Source of the DNA: Pseudomonas sp. EpS/L25
GTDB taxonomy: Bacteria; Pseudomonadota; Gammaproteobacteria; Pseudomonadales; Pseudomonadaceae
Direction: 5' to 3'
DNA: 64,000 nucleotides
Assembly: GCF_001512295.1 (NCBI RefSeq)
Contig: NZ_LNUP01000011.1
Location: 310,326-374,325 of the forward strand
Shown: in pieces, positions 19,392 to 26,220 of the stretch
How the letters are laid out: every line of letters starts with the position of its first letter
Numbering within the stretch: the first letter of the stretch is position 1
Position numbers and translations under genes: made by a program
Notes under the pieces: generated by a model
The model's input: only the letters and a program-made list of their open reading frames with translations
The model's database searches: none
Told to the model about the DNA's origin: nothing

Positions 19392-19415
19392 CTCCGTCCA
19401 GCAGGCTGGACGGAG
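19392..19415. terminator. Hairpin between hcp and uvrD
   Basis: CTCCGTCCAGC-AG-GCTGGACGGAG: 11-bp perfect inverted repeat with a 2-nt centre, 30 bp after the hcp stop on the minus strand. The following minus-strand sequence (ATTCAAAGA) is only mildly U-rich, so termination would be weak. Confidence 0.5.
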
Positions 19416-19444
19416 GCTGAAGCAGGACGGCCGCGGGCGCGCTA

Positions 19445-19963
19445 TCAGGCAGCGATCGGCGAACGCCAGTCGTCGGAGCCGGAGGTACCGGAGACTTCGT
19501 GGGTCCAGACGATCTTGCGGTAGGTGAAGTAGACGTCTTCCAGGTGGGTGAAGTGGGCCATGCTCGGGTCCTGGCAGTTGGGCATGCGCGACTGGACGTC
19601 GACGATGATGGCGTCTTCCAGTTCGATGGTGAAGTAATGCTCCTGGGTGCCGGTGGCCGAGGTGCGGTACCACTCCAGGCGGCACTTGTTCAGGCGTTCG
19701 CCGGAGGTCAGGGCGTTGAAGATCAGCGGCGAGGCCTTGTCGAAGACCTTGGTGATCATCAGCGGCTTGTGCACGCGCTGGCCGGTGGGCTGGCCGGACT
19801 GGGGATCGCGCGGGATGATCACCTGGTGGTTGAAGGCCTGGACCAGGATCTGGTCTTCGTGACCTTCCTGGAAGATGTTGCCGACCGAATCCTCGGTGAA
19901 GGTGCCGGCGGTGATCAGGCCTTGCTTGGTGCCTTCGAGGGACAGATACGCGGGTGTTGGCAT
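19445..19963 (-). CDS. hcp: Hcp-family type VI secretion tube protein (orphan)
   Basis: 172 residues. Hcp landmarks: MPTPAYLSLEGTKQGLITAG at the N-terminus, QGHEDQIL-like segment (EGHEDQILVQAFNH), and the C-terminal YRKIVWTHEVSGTSGSDDW. Hcp hexamers stack as the inner tube of the T6SS and carry effectors. No other T6SS gene is in the window, so this is an orphan copy likely serving a cluster elsewhere. The ATG at 19963 has SD AAGGAGAG; the longer frame to 20053 has none. A Fur-like box lies 70 bp upstream. Confidence 0.93.
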   Translation of the reverse strand: MPTPAYLSLEGTKQGLITAGTFTEDSVGNIFQEGHEDQILVQAFNHQVIIPRDPQSGQPTGQRVHKPLMITKVFDKASPLIFNALTSGERLNKCRLEWYRTSATGTQEHYFTIELEDAIIVDVQSRMPNCQDPSMAHFTHLEDVYFTYRKIVWTHEVSGTSGSDDWRSPIAA

Positions 19964-20032
19964 GATGCTCTCCTTGCCTGGTTGATGGGCTTCATGGCCC
20001 GGGTGACCCGTTACCGAACAAACGCCATGCCA

Positions 20033-20051
20033 GCTAATGAAAATCCTTTTC
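20033..20051. promoter_or_regulatory. Fur-box-like site upstream of hcp
   Basis: GCTAATGAAAATCCTTTTC matches the 19-bp Fur consensus at 15 of 19 positions and contains the perfect palindrome TGAAAA-TCC-TTTTCA. It is 70 bp before the hcp start codon, in the 344-bp gap shared with the divergent RpiR gene. Confidence 0.6.
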
Positions 20052-20255
20052 AATCAGCGACTTGGAGAAAATACGCGGCGTCAGGGCAGGGCGACTGTGC
20101 GCGGGTGCTCAAGGAGTTGCGCAGAAGCTTGCGCGCGGCTGGAAAAAAGTTGTCCTGCGGTCGGTAGTCCGGCCTGGCGAAGGCTACGCAAAGCCTGGCG
20201 CGACGCCCCGTGCGGCCGTGCTGAATCGTAATGAGCAAGAGCCTTGGCAGACGTT

Positions 20256-20282
20256 ATGTAGTATAAGTGCCACGCACTACAT
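20256..20282. promoter_or_regulatory. Inverted repeat before the RpiR regulator gene
   Basis: ATGTAGT (20256-20262) and ACTACAT (20276-20282), perfect 7-bp arms with a 13-nt spacer, centres about two helical turns apart, ending 25 bp before the GTG start. Probable operator, perhaps for autoregulation; no experimental support known to me. Confidence 0.5.
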
Positions 20283-20307
20283 CCCCTCTGCTAGACGAGA
20301 TACGCCT

Positions 20308-21177
20308 GTGAACCTCATGCAACACATTGCTCAATCCCGCCACCTGCTGCGCAAGTCGGAGCTCAAGGTCGCCGAGCAGGTGATGGTGGATCCGGCAGCG
20401 GTCATGCACAGCTCCATGGCCGATCTGGCCCATAACGTCGGCGTGAGCGAGCCCACCATCGTGCGCTTCTGCCGCGCCATCGGTTGCGATGGCTTCCAGG
20501 ATCTCAAGCTGCGCCTGGCGCAGAGCCTGGCGGCGGGGGCCAGTTTCGGCCAGTTCGCCATCCATGAGAACGATGCGGTGGAGGACTTCAGCCTGAAGAT
20601 CTTCGACACCACCCTGCATACCCTGATGGACGTGCGCGAGCGGCTGGACATGCGGGCGCTGGAGACGGCCATCGAGGCCATCGCCAGGGCGCAGCGGGTG
20701 ATGTTCTACGGCTTCGGTGCCTCGGGTTCGGTGGCCAACGACGCCCAGCACAAGTTCTTTCGCCTGCAATTGAGCGCTACCGCCTATTCCGATCCGCACA
20801 TGCAGGCCATGTCGGCGGCGACCCTGACGCCTTCCGACGCCGCCATCTGCATCTCCCAGTCGGGGCGCTCCAAGGACCTGTTGATCACCGCCAATCTGGT
20901 TCGTGACAACGGCGCCGCGCTGATCACCATCTGCCCGGGGCAGACGCCGCTGGCCGACCTGGCCACGGTGAACATCGCCATCGACGTGCACGAGGACACC
21001 GACATCTATGTGCCCCTGACCTCGCGCATCGCCCACCTGGTGGTGATCGATGTCCTGGCCATGGGCGTGGCCATGTCGCGCGGGCCGGCACTGGTCGAAC
21101 ATCTCAAGGGCGTCAAGCGCAGTCTGCGCAGCCTGCGGCTGTCGTCGAAGTCGACCAAGCACAGCGACACCCAATAG
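20308..21177 (+). CDS. MurR/RpiR (HexR-like) transcriptional regulator
   Basis: 289 residues. N-terminal HTH_6 domain (SSMADLAHNVGVSEPTIVRF at about 35-54, CRAIGCDGFQDLKLRLAQSL) and a C-terminal SIS domain (FYGFGASGSVANDAQHKFFR, CISQSGRSKDLL) that senses phosphosugars. The start is a GTG (VNLMQHI), matching the N-terminus of the P. aeruginosa homologue next to pycAB as I recall it; the frame is open upstream but without a good start. HexR paralogues control glucose and pyruvate metabolism, fitting the neighbouring pyruvate carboxylase. Confidence 0.9.
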   Translation: MNLMQHIAQSRHLLRKSELKVAEQVMVDPAAVMHSSMADLAHNVGVSEPTIVRFCRAIGCDGFQDLKLRLAQSLAAGASFGQFAIHENDAVEDFSLKIFDTTLHTLMDVRERLDMRALETAIEAIARAQRVMFYGFGASGSVANDAQHKFFRLQLSATAYSDPHMQAMSAATLTPSDAAICISQSGRSKDLLITANLVRDNGAALITICPGQTPLADLATVNIAIDVHEDTDIYVPLTSRIAHLVVIDVLAMGVAMSRGPALVEHLKGVKRSLRSLRLSSKSTKHSDTQ

Positions 21178-21251
21178 TCGTCTTACTGTCGCCAAACGGT
21201 CACCTGCAAGGGGGAAGCTGCCCATTCCGATCCCAGCCCGGAGGAATAGGC

Positions 21252-21473
21252 ATGACCGCTCTCGTCCAGGAATCCAGCCTTCGTCTCGACAGCAAGACTC
21301 GCAGAAAGCTACAGGATCAACGGCGGATGAAGTTTCGCCGCGCCATCGAAGCCCGCGCCGAAGAACAGCGCCTCGCGGTCGAGCTCGATGAGCTGCTGTT
21401 TCTCAATCAGCTGCTGGACGAGCGCCAGGCCCAGCGCCGACAGCAGGTTCCAGCGCAATACCTAACGCATTGA
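21252..21473 (+). CDS. Small basic protein, possibly PA3496-like
   Basis: 73 residues, highly charged, with the run DQRRMKFRRAIEARAEEQRL. This recalls a small Pseudomonas family annotated from PA3496, but I cannot confirm it. A strong SD (GGAGGAA) is 5 nt before the ATG. Its last 71 bp overlap the 3' end of the convergent LysR gene, which is unusual but tolerable. No signal peptide or membrane helix. Confidence 0.6.
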   Translation: MTALVQESSLRLDSKTRRKLQDQRRMKFRRAIEARAEEQRLAVELDELLFLNQLLDERQAQRRQQVPAQYLTH

Positions 21474-22377
21474 TCAGGCTGCGCTGACTGCGCAGATAGT
21501 CGACGAAGGCCCGGGCCACCGGCGACAGCGGCTTGCCGCGCGAATGGACCACGCACCAGGAGCGCCGCAGCGGCAACTCGGCGACTTCCAGCTCCACCAG
21601 GCTGCCGGCGGCGAGATCGCTGCGAATGGCCTGGCGCGGCAGCAGCGCCAGGCCGAGGCCGGCACGGACCGCTTCGCGTTGCGCCTCGAAGGCGCCGATC
21701 TCCAGTTGCTCGGCGAAGTGGGCACGTTTCTGCTTGAGATAGTCCTCGCAGGCCTGGCGCGTGCCTGAGCCGACTTCGCGTACCAGCAGCGGATAGGCCG
21801 TCAGGTCGCGCAGACTGAGACCGTTGCGTCCGGCCAGGACATGGCCCGGACGCGCCACGGCGACGATGGCATTGTCCAGCAGCGGCAGGAACTCCAGGTC
21901 CGCGTTGCTTGGCACTCCGGACATCAGCGCCACGTCCTCGCGATTCTCCGTCAATCGCCGCAGCACCCGGGCATGGTTGCCCACGGTCAGCGCCAGGTCG
22001 ACCTGGGGATGGCTGCTGCGGAACTGGCTGAACAGGTGGGGCGCCAGGTATTGGGCGCTGCTCTCCACCCCCAGCCGCAGCTGGCCGTGCAGGGCCCCGC
22101 GCAGGTTCGACAGCTGCATGTCCAGGCTGCCCAGCCGGGCGAAGAGATCGCGACCGGTCTGGCGCAGGGCCTCGCCGGCCTCGGTGAGGTAAAGGGTGCG
22201 ATTGACGTAGTTGAACAGCGCGGCGCCCACCACCTCTTCGAGCTGGCGTACCTGCAGGCTCACCGCCGGCTGGGTCAGCGCCATGATGTCGGCCGCGCGA
22301 CTGTAGGAGCGCGCCTCGCAGACGGCCTCGAACACCTGCAATTGGCGAAAGGTGAGCCGCATCAGTGGCTTGCGCAT
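21403..22377 (-). CDS. LysR-family regulator, probable regulator of pycA-pycB
   Basis: 324 residues. N-terminal winged HTH (LTFRQLQVFEAVCEARSYSR, ALTQPAVSLQVRQLEEVVG) and a C-terminal substrate-binding domain (GQLRLGVESSAQYLAPHLF). It resembles CbbR-type regulators. It is divergent from pycA with 137 bp between; LysR proteins usually act on the divergent gene. Start MRKPLM chosen by homology; MPMRKP two codons up is possible. A different minus frame here is a shadow. Confidence 0.92.
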   Translation of the reverse strand: MRKPLMRLTFRQLQVFEAVCEARSYSRAADIMALTQPAVSLQVRQLEEVVGAALFNYVNRTLYLTEAGEALRQTGRDLFARLGSLDMQLSNLRGALHGQLRLGVESSAQYLAPHLFSQFRSSHPQVDLALTVGNHARVLRRLTENREDVALMSGVPSNADLEFLPLLDNAIVAVARPGHVLAGRNGLSLRDLTAYPLLVREVGSGTRQACEDYLKQKRAHFAEQLEIGAFEAQREAVRAGLGLALLPRQAIRSDLAAGSLVELEVAELPLRRSWCVVHSRGKPLSPVARAFVDYLRSQRSLINALGIALEPAVGAGPGARPAAD

Positions 22378-22392
22378 GGGCATCGACGAGAT

Positions 22393-22442
22393 CCATAAGT
22401 GATTCCTTATGAAGTATCCAACAATTATTTATTTTCCATAAG
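22393..22442. promoter_or_regulatory. LysR-type operator region between lysR and pycA
   Basis: ATAAG-N6-CTTAT (22395-22410) is a perfect dyad. CCATAAG occurs at 22393-22399 and again at 22436-22442, 43 bp (about four turns) apart. This spacing is typical of recognition and activation sites of LysR regulators. Confidence 0.55.
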
Positions 22443-22514
22443 AGAGACCCTGGCGTAGCTTCGAATCACCGGCAATAACAAGGGCTGCAAACCGCAGCAG
22501 ACAAGGAGCCAGGT

Positions 22515-23930
22515 GTGATCAAGAAGATACTCATCGCCAACCGGGGCGAGATCGCGGTCCGCATCGTGCGGGCCTGTGCCGAGATGGGCATCCGCTCGGT
22601 AGCGGTCTACTCCGACGCCGATCGTCAGGCGCTCCACGTGAAACGTGCCGATGAAGCCCATGGGATCGGCAGCGATCCGCTCGAGGGTTATCTCAATCCG
22701 CGCAAGCTGGTGAACCTCGCCGTGGAAACCGGCTGCGATGCCCTGCATCCCGGCTATGGCTTCCTCTCCGAGAACGCCGAGCTGGCGGAAATCTGCGCCC
22801 AGCGTGGCATTCGCTTCATCGGGCCGTCCGCCGAGGTCATCCGCCGCATGGGTGACAAGACCGAGGCTCGACGCAGCATGATCGCCGCCGGCGTACCCTG
22901 CACCCCGGGCACCGAAGGCAACGTGGCGGATCTCGCCGAAGCCCTGCGCGAAGGCGATCGCATCGGCTACCCGGTGATGCTCAAGGCCACCTCCGGTGGA
23001 GGCGGTCGCGGTATCCGCCGCTGCAACTCCCGCGAGGAGCTGGAACAGGCCTATCCGCGGGTGATCTCCGAGGCGACCAAGGCCTTCGGCTCGGCCGAAG
23101 TGTTCCTCGAGAAGTGCATTGTCAATCCCAAGCACATCGAGGCGCAGATCCTCGCCGACAGTCACGGCAACACCGTGCACCTGTTCGAGCGCGACTGTTC
23201 CATCCAGCGGCGTAACCAGAAGCTGATCGAGATCGCGCCCAGCCCCCAGCTCACCCCCGAGCAGCGCGCCTACATCGGCGACCTGGCGGTACGCGCGGCC
23301 AAGGCGGTGGGCTACGAGAACGCCGGTACCGTGGAATTCCTGCTCGCCGAGGGCGAGGTGTATTTCATGGAGATGAACACCCGGGTGCAGGTGGAGCACA
23401 CCATCACCGAGGAGATCACCGGCATCGACATCGTTCGCGAGCAGATCCGCATCGCTTCCGGCCTGCCGCTGTCCTTCGCCCAGGAAGATGTTCTGCACCG
23501 CGGTTTCGCCCTGCAGTTCCGCATCAACGCCGAAGACCCGAAGAACAACTTCCTGCCGAGCTTCGGCAAGATCACCCGCTACTACGCCCCGGGCGGACCG
23601 GGGGTGCGCACCGACACCGCCATCTACACCGGCTATGTGATCCCGCCGTACTACGACTCCATGTGCCTCAAGCTGATCGTCTGGGCGCTGACCTGGGAAG
23701 AAGCCATGGATCGTGGCCTGCGCGCCCTGGACGACATGCGCGTGCAGGGGGTGAAGACCACCGCGCCCTATTACGAAGCCATCCTGCGTGATGCGGAATT
23801 TCGCAGCGGGCGCTTCAACACCAGCTTCGTGGAAAGCCATCCGGAGCTGACCCAGTACTCGATCAAGCGCAATCCGACGCACCTGGCCATCGCCATCGCC
23901 GCCGCCATCGCCGCCCATGCCGGTCTGTAA
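22515..23930 (+). CDS. pycA: Pyruvate carboxylase subunit A (biotin carboxylase)
   Basis: 471 residues. ATP-grasp biotin carboxylase: IKKILIANRGEIAVRIVRAC at the start, KATSGGGGRGIRR glycine-rich loop, EKCIVNPKHIEAQILAD, and MEMNTRVQVEHTITEEITG with the catalytic Arg. It carboxylates biotin on PycB using ATP and bicarbonate, feeding oxaloacetate synthesis. GTG start with SD AAGGAG 6 nt upstream. PycB follows after 10 bp. AccC is similar but the PycB neighbour decides the call. Confidence 0.96.
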   Translation: MIKKILIANRGEIAVRIVRACAEMGIRSVAVYSDADRQALHVKRADEAHGIGSDPLEGYLNPRKLVNLAVETGCDALHPGYGFLSENAELAEICAQRGIRFIGPSAEVIRRMGDKTEARRSMIAAGVPCTPGTEGNVADLAEALREGDRIGYPVMLKATSGGGGRGIRRCNSREELEQAYPRVISEATKAFGSAEVFLEKCIVNPKHIEAQILADSHGNTVHLFERDCSIQRRNQKLIEIAPSPQLTPEQRAYIGDLAVRAAKAVGYENAGTVEFLLAEGEVYFMEMNTRVQVEHTITEEITGIDIVREQIRIASGLPLSFAQEDVLHRGFALQFRINAEDPKNNFLPSFGKITRYYAPGGPGVRTDTAIYTGYVIPPYYDSMCLKLIVWALTWEEAMDRGLRALDDMRVQGVKTTAPYYEAILRDAEFRSGRFNTSFVESHPELTQYSIKRNPTHLAIAIAAAIAAHAGL

Positions 23931-23940
23931 GGACAGAACA

Positions 23941-25746
23941 ATGAAAAGCATCCAGATCACCGACACCATCCTGCGCGACGCCCACCAATCGCTGCTGGCG
24001 ACCCGCATGCGCACCGAAGACATGCTGCCGATCTGCGCCAAGCTCGACCAGGTCGGCTACTGGTCGCTGGAAGTCTGGGGCGGGGCGACCTTCGACGCCT
24101 GCGTGCGCTTCCTCAAGGAAGATCCCTGGGAGCGCCTGCGCCAGCTGCGCCAGGCGCTGCCGAATACCCGTCTGCAGATGCTCCTGCGCGGCCAGAATCT
24201 GCTCGGCTACCGGCACTACAGCGACGATGTGGTCGAGGCCTTCGTCGAGCGGGCCGCGGCCAATGGCATCGACGTCTTTCGCATCTTCGATGCCATGAAC
24301 GATGTGCGTAACCTGGAGACCGCCATCCGTGCGGTCAAGGCCAGCGGCAAGCACGCCCAGGGCACCCTCTGCTACACCACCAGCCCGGTGCACACCGTGA
24401 GCGCCTTCGTCGACCAGGCCAGGCGCATGGCCGACCTGGGCGTGGATTCCATCGCCATCAAGGACATGGCCGGCTTGCTCACGCCCTATGCCACCGGCGA
24501 GCTGGTCAAGGCGCTCAAGGAGGCCCTGAGCCTCGATGTGGTGGTGCACTCCCACGACACCGCCGGGGTGGCCGCCATGTGCCAGCTCAAGGCGGTGGAG
24601 AACGGCGCCGACCGCATCGACACGGCCATCTCCAGCCTGGCCTGGGGTACCAGCCATCCGGGCACCGAATCCATGGTCGCCGCCCTGCGTGATACCCCCT
24701 ACGACACCGGGCTGGATCTGGAACTGCTGCAGGAGATCGGCCTGTACTTCCATGCGGTGCGCAAGAAGTACCACCAGTTCGAGAGCGAATTCACCGGGGT
24801 CGACACCCGGGTGCAGGTCAACCAGGTGCCGGGCGGCATGATCTCCAACCTGGCCAACCAGTTGCGCGAGCAGGGCGCCCTCAATCGCATGAACGAGGTG
24901 CTGGAAGAGATCCCGCGGGTGCGCCAGGACCTGGGCTATCCGCCCCTGGTGACCCCGACCTCGCAGATCGTCGGTACCCAGGCCTTCTTCAACGTGCTGG
25001 CCGGCGAGCGCTACAAGACCATCACCAACGAGGTGAAGCTCTATCTGCAGGGTCGCTACGGCAAGGCGCCGGGCGCCATCTGCGAGCAGCTGCGCAAGCA
25101 GGCCATCGGCCAGGAAGAGGTGATCGAGGTGCGTCCGGCCGATCTGCTCAGCCCCGAGCTGGCACGGCTGCGCGCCGAGATCGGTGACCTGGCCAAGCGC
25201 GAAGAGGACGTGATGACCTTCGCCATGTTCCCCGACATCGGGCGCAAGTTCCTCGAAGAGCGCGCCGCCGGCACCCTGGTGCCGGAAGCCCTGCTGCCCG
25301 TGCCGTCGGCCGATGGCGTGGCGGCGGTGGGCGGCCAGGGCGTGCCGACCGCCTTCAGCGTCGACGTGCACGGCGAGACCTACCAGGTGGACATCACCGG
25401 CATCGGCCTCAAGAGCGAGGGCAAGCGGCACTTCTACCTGTCCATCGACGGGGTGCCGGAAGAGGTGGTGTTCGAAGCCAGTGGCGACTTCGTCGCCGAG
25501 GGTGGGCAGCGGCGGCGCCAGGCGGAGCGGTCGGGCGACGTCAGCACCACCATGCCGGGCAACATCGTCGAGGTGCTGGTCAAGGAGGGCGACCAGGTCA
25601 AGGCCGGGCAGGGCGTGCTGGTCACCGAAGCCATGAAGATGGAGACCGAGATCCAGTCCCCCATCGCCGGTACCGTCACCGCGGTGCGGGTGGCCAAGGG
25701 CGATCGGGTCAATCCGGGCGAGGTGTTGATCGAAATCGAAGGCTGA
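23941..25746 (+). CDS. pycB: Pyruvate carboxylase subunit B (carboxyltransferase + biotin carrier; OadA-like)
   Basis: 601 residues. HMGL-like carboxyltransferase domain (ITDTILRDAHQSLLATRMRT, with metal ligands expected in this motif and in VHSHDTAG), a PYC_OADA middle domain, and a C-terminal biotinyl domain with EAMKM, biotin Lys at about 566. It transfers CO2 from biotin to pyruvate. OadA of Na+ pumps is the close relative, but no oadB or oadG is present, so the anaplerotic enzyme is the better call. Start ATG at 23941 with SD AAGGACAGA. Confidence 0.95.
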   Translation: MKSIQITDTILRDAHQSLLATRMRTEDMLPICAKLDQVGYWSLEVWGGATFDACVRFLKEDPWERLRQLRQALPNTRLQMLLRGQNLLGYRHYSDDVVEAFVERAAANGIDVFRIFDAMNDVRNLETAIRAVKASGKHAQGTLCYTTSPVHTVSAFVDQARRMADLGVDSIAIKDMAGLLTPYATGELVKALKEALSLDVVVHSHDTAGVAAMCQLKAVENGADRIDTAISSLAWGTSHPGTESMVAALRDTPYDTGLDLELLQEIGLYFHAVRKKYHQFESEFTGVDTRVQVNQVPGGMISNLANQLREQGALNRMNEVLEEIPRVRQDLGYPPLVTPTSQIVGTQAFFNVLAGERYKTITNEVKLYLQGRYGKAPGAICEQLRKQAIGQEEVIEVRPADLLSPELARLRAEIGDLAKREEDVMTFAMFPDIGRKFLEERAAGTLVPEALLPVPSADGVAAVGGQGVPTAFSVDVHGETYQVDITGIGLKSEGKRHFYLSIDGVPEEVVFEASGDFVAEGGQRRRQAERSGDVSTTMPGNIVEVLVKEGDQVKAGQGVLVTEAMKMETEIQSPIAGTVTAVRVAKGDRVNPGEVLIEIEG

Positions 25747-25765
25747 GATCACTTCGATTTCCCTT

Positions 25766-25790
25766 GGGGGCCGATAGGCCCCCTTTTTTT
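25766..25790 (+). terminator. Intrinsic terminator of pycAB
   Basis: GGGGGCC-GATA-GGCCCCC, 7-bp perfect GC stem, followed by TTTTTTT, 20 bp after the pycB stop. Confidence 0.96.
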
Positions 25791-25835
25791 ATGGGCATTC
25801 GCTATCCATTCGATTGATAAAAAGCACTAACACCT

Positions 25836-25872
25836 TTCGATAGGGTCTGCTATTTAATATAGCCAAGGCTAT
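25836..25872 (+). repeat. Promoter repeat copy 1 (of 2)
   Basis: A 37-bp segment beginning TTCGATAGG and ending GGCTAT; it matches 26166-26202 at 34 of 37 positions, with mismatches confined to three bases. It contains TAATAT, a possible -10, and most of an MntR-box-like palindrome. The copy lies 23 bp before the 43-codon ORF; the second copy lies 19 bp before sitA. Confidence 0.9.
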
Positions 25873-25873
25873 A
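25858..25873. promoter_or_regulatory. MntR-box-like palindrome before the 43-aa ORF
   Basis: TATAGCCAAGGCTATA: perfect 7-bp arms around AA. The E. coli MntR consensus is AAACATAGCAAAGGCTATGTTT; the shared core is ATAGC-AAG-GCTAT. It abuts the TAATAT sequence, so Mn-MntR binding would block transcription. Confidence 0.8.
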
Positions 25874-25894
25874 ACGATCCCGGGAGGATTCGCG

Positions 25895-26026
25895 ATGCTG
25901 AAAGATCTCAAAAGACGCGCCCTGCGTGGCCTGCTGGACAAGCTGCTGGACCAGCCCGTCGAACGTCGCCCGCTGGCTGTGCAGCCCGAGCGCTCGCGCG
26001 ATCTGTCGGCCCACACTGCTCACTGA
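25895..26026 (+). CDS. 43-residue small protein in the manganese regulon (MntS-like in context)
   Basis: Sequence begins MLKDLKRRALRGLLDKLLDQ and is followed by an Arg/Pro-rich tail. The first 20 residues form an amphipathic, basic helix. SD GGGAGG is 8 nt before the ATG, an MntR-box-like promoter precedes it, and a terminator at 26073-26106 follows, so it is a self-contained transcription unit. The first 18 residues share 11 identical positions, without gaps, with the signal peptide of SitA downstream. E. coli has an unrelated 42-residue MntR-repressed protein, MntS, affecting Mn export. Function here is inferred only from regulation. Confidence 0.75.
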   Translation: MLKDLKRRALRGLLDKLLDQPVERRPLAVQPERSRDLSAHTAH

Positions 26027-26072
26027 TCCCTGCTGATCTGGCGGAGACCGCTGCGCCTCTGCGCCGCTCATC

Positions 26073-26106
26073 AGCGCCTCCGTTGCGTCCTGGCCGAGGC
26101 GCTTTT
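26073..26106 (+). terminator. Terminator after the 43-aa ORF
   Basis: AGCGCCTC, 15-nt loop, GAGGCGCT followed by TTT; 8-bp perfect stem. It separates the small ORF from the sitA promoter. Confidence 0.7.
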
Positions 26107-26165
26107 CCTCTACTTGTCTCCTTCATTCGCCCTCTTCATCCAAGGTTACAAAGTCCCGGTGCACG

Positions 26166-26202
26166 TTCGATAGGTTGTGCTATCTAATATAGCCAAGGCT
26201 AT
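26166..26202 (+). repeat. Promoter repeat copy 2 (of 2), before sitA
   Basis: Direct repeat of 25836-25872, 330 bp downstream, 34 of 37 identical. Provides the promoter region of the SitABCD-like operon. Confidence 0.9.
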
Positions 26203-26203
26203 G
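26188..26203. promoter_or_regulatory. MntR-box-like palindrome before sitA
   Basis: TATAGCCAAGGCTATG, one mismatch from the perfect palindrome of copy 1 and sharing the ATAGC/GCTAT core of the MntR consensus. It lies 17 bp before the sitA ATG. Confidence 0.8.
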
Positions 26204-26220
26204 AATTCGTGGGGCGGCAG

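Noticed and set aside
21407-22396. Second long minus ORF over the LysR gene
   Set aside because: Gly/Arg/Ala/Pro-rich composition typical of an off-frame shadow; the other frame has the full LysR domains.
22425-25752. Long minus ORFs opposite pycA and pycB
   Set aside because: Low-complexity His/Gly/Val-rich translations mirroring the codon bias of the real plus-strand genes; no motifs.
26188-26203. Fur or Zur box before sitA
   Set aside because: The palindrome lacks the GATAAT pattern of Fur and the GTTATA core of Zur, and the SitA ligands are not of zinc type; MntR fits better.
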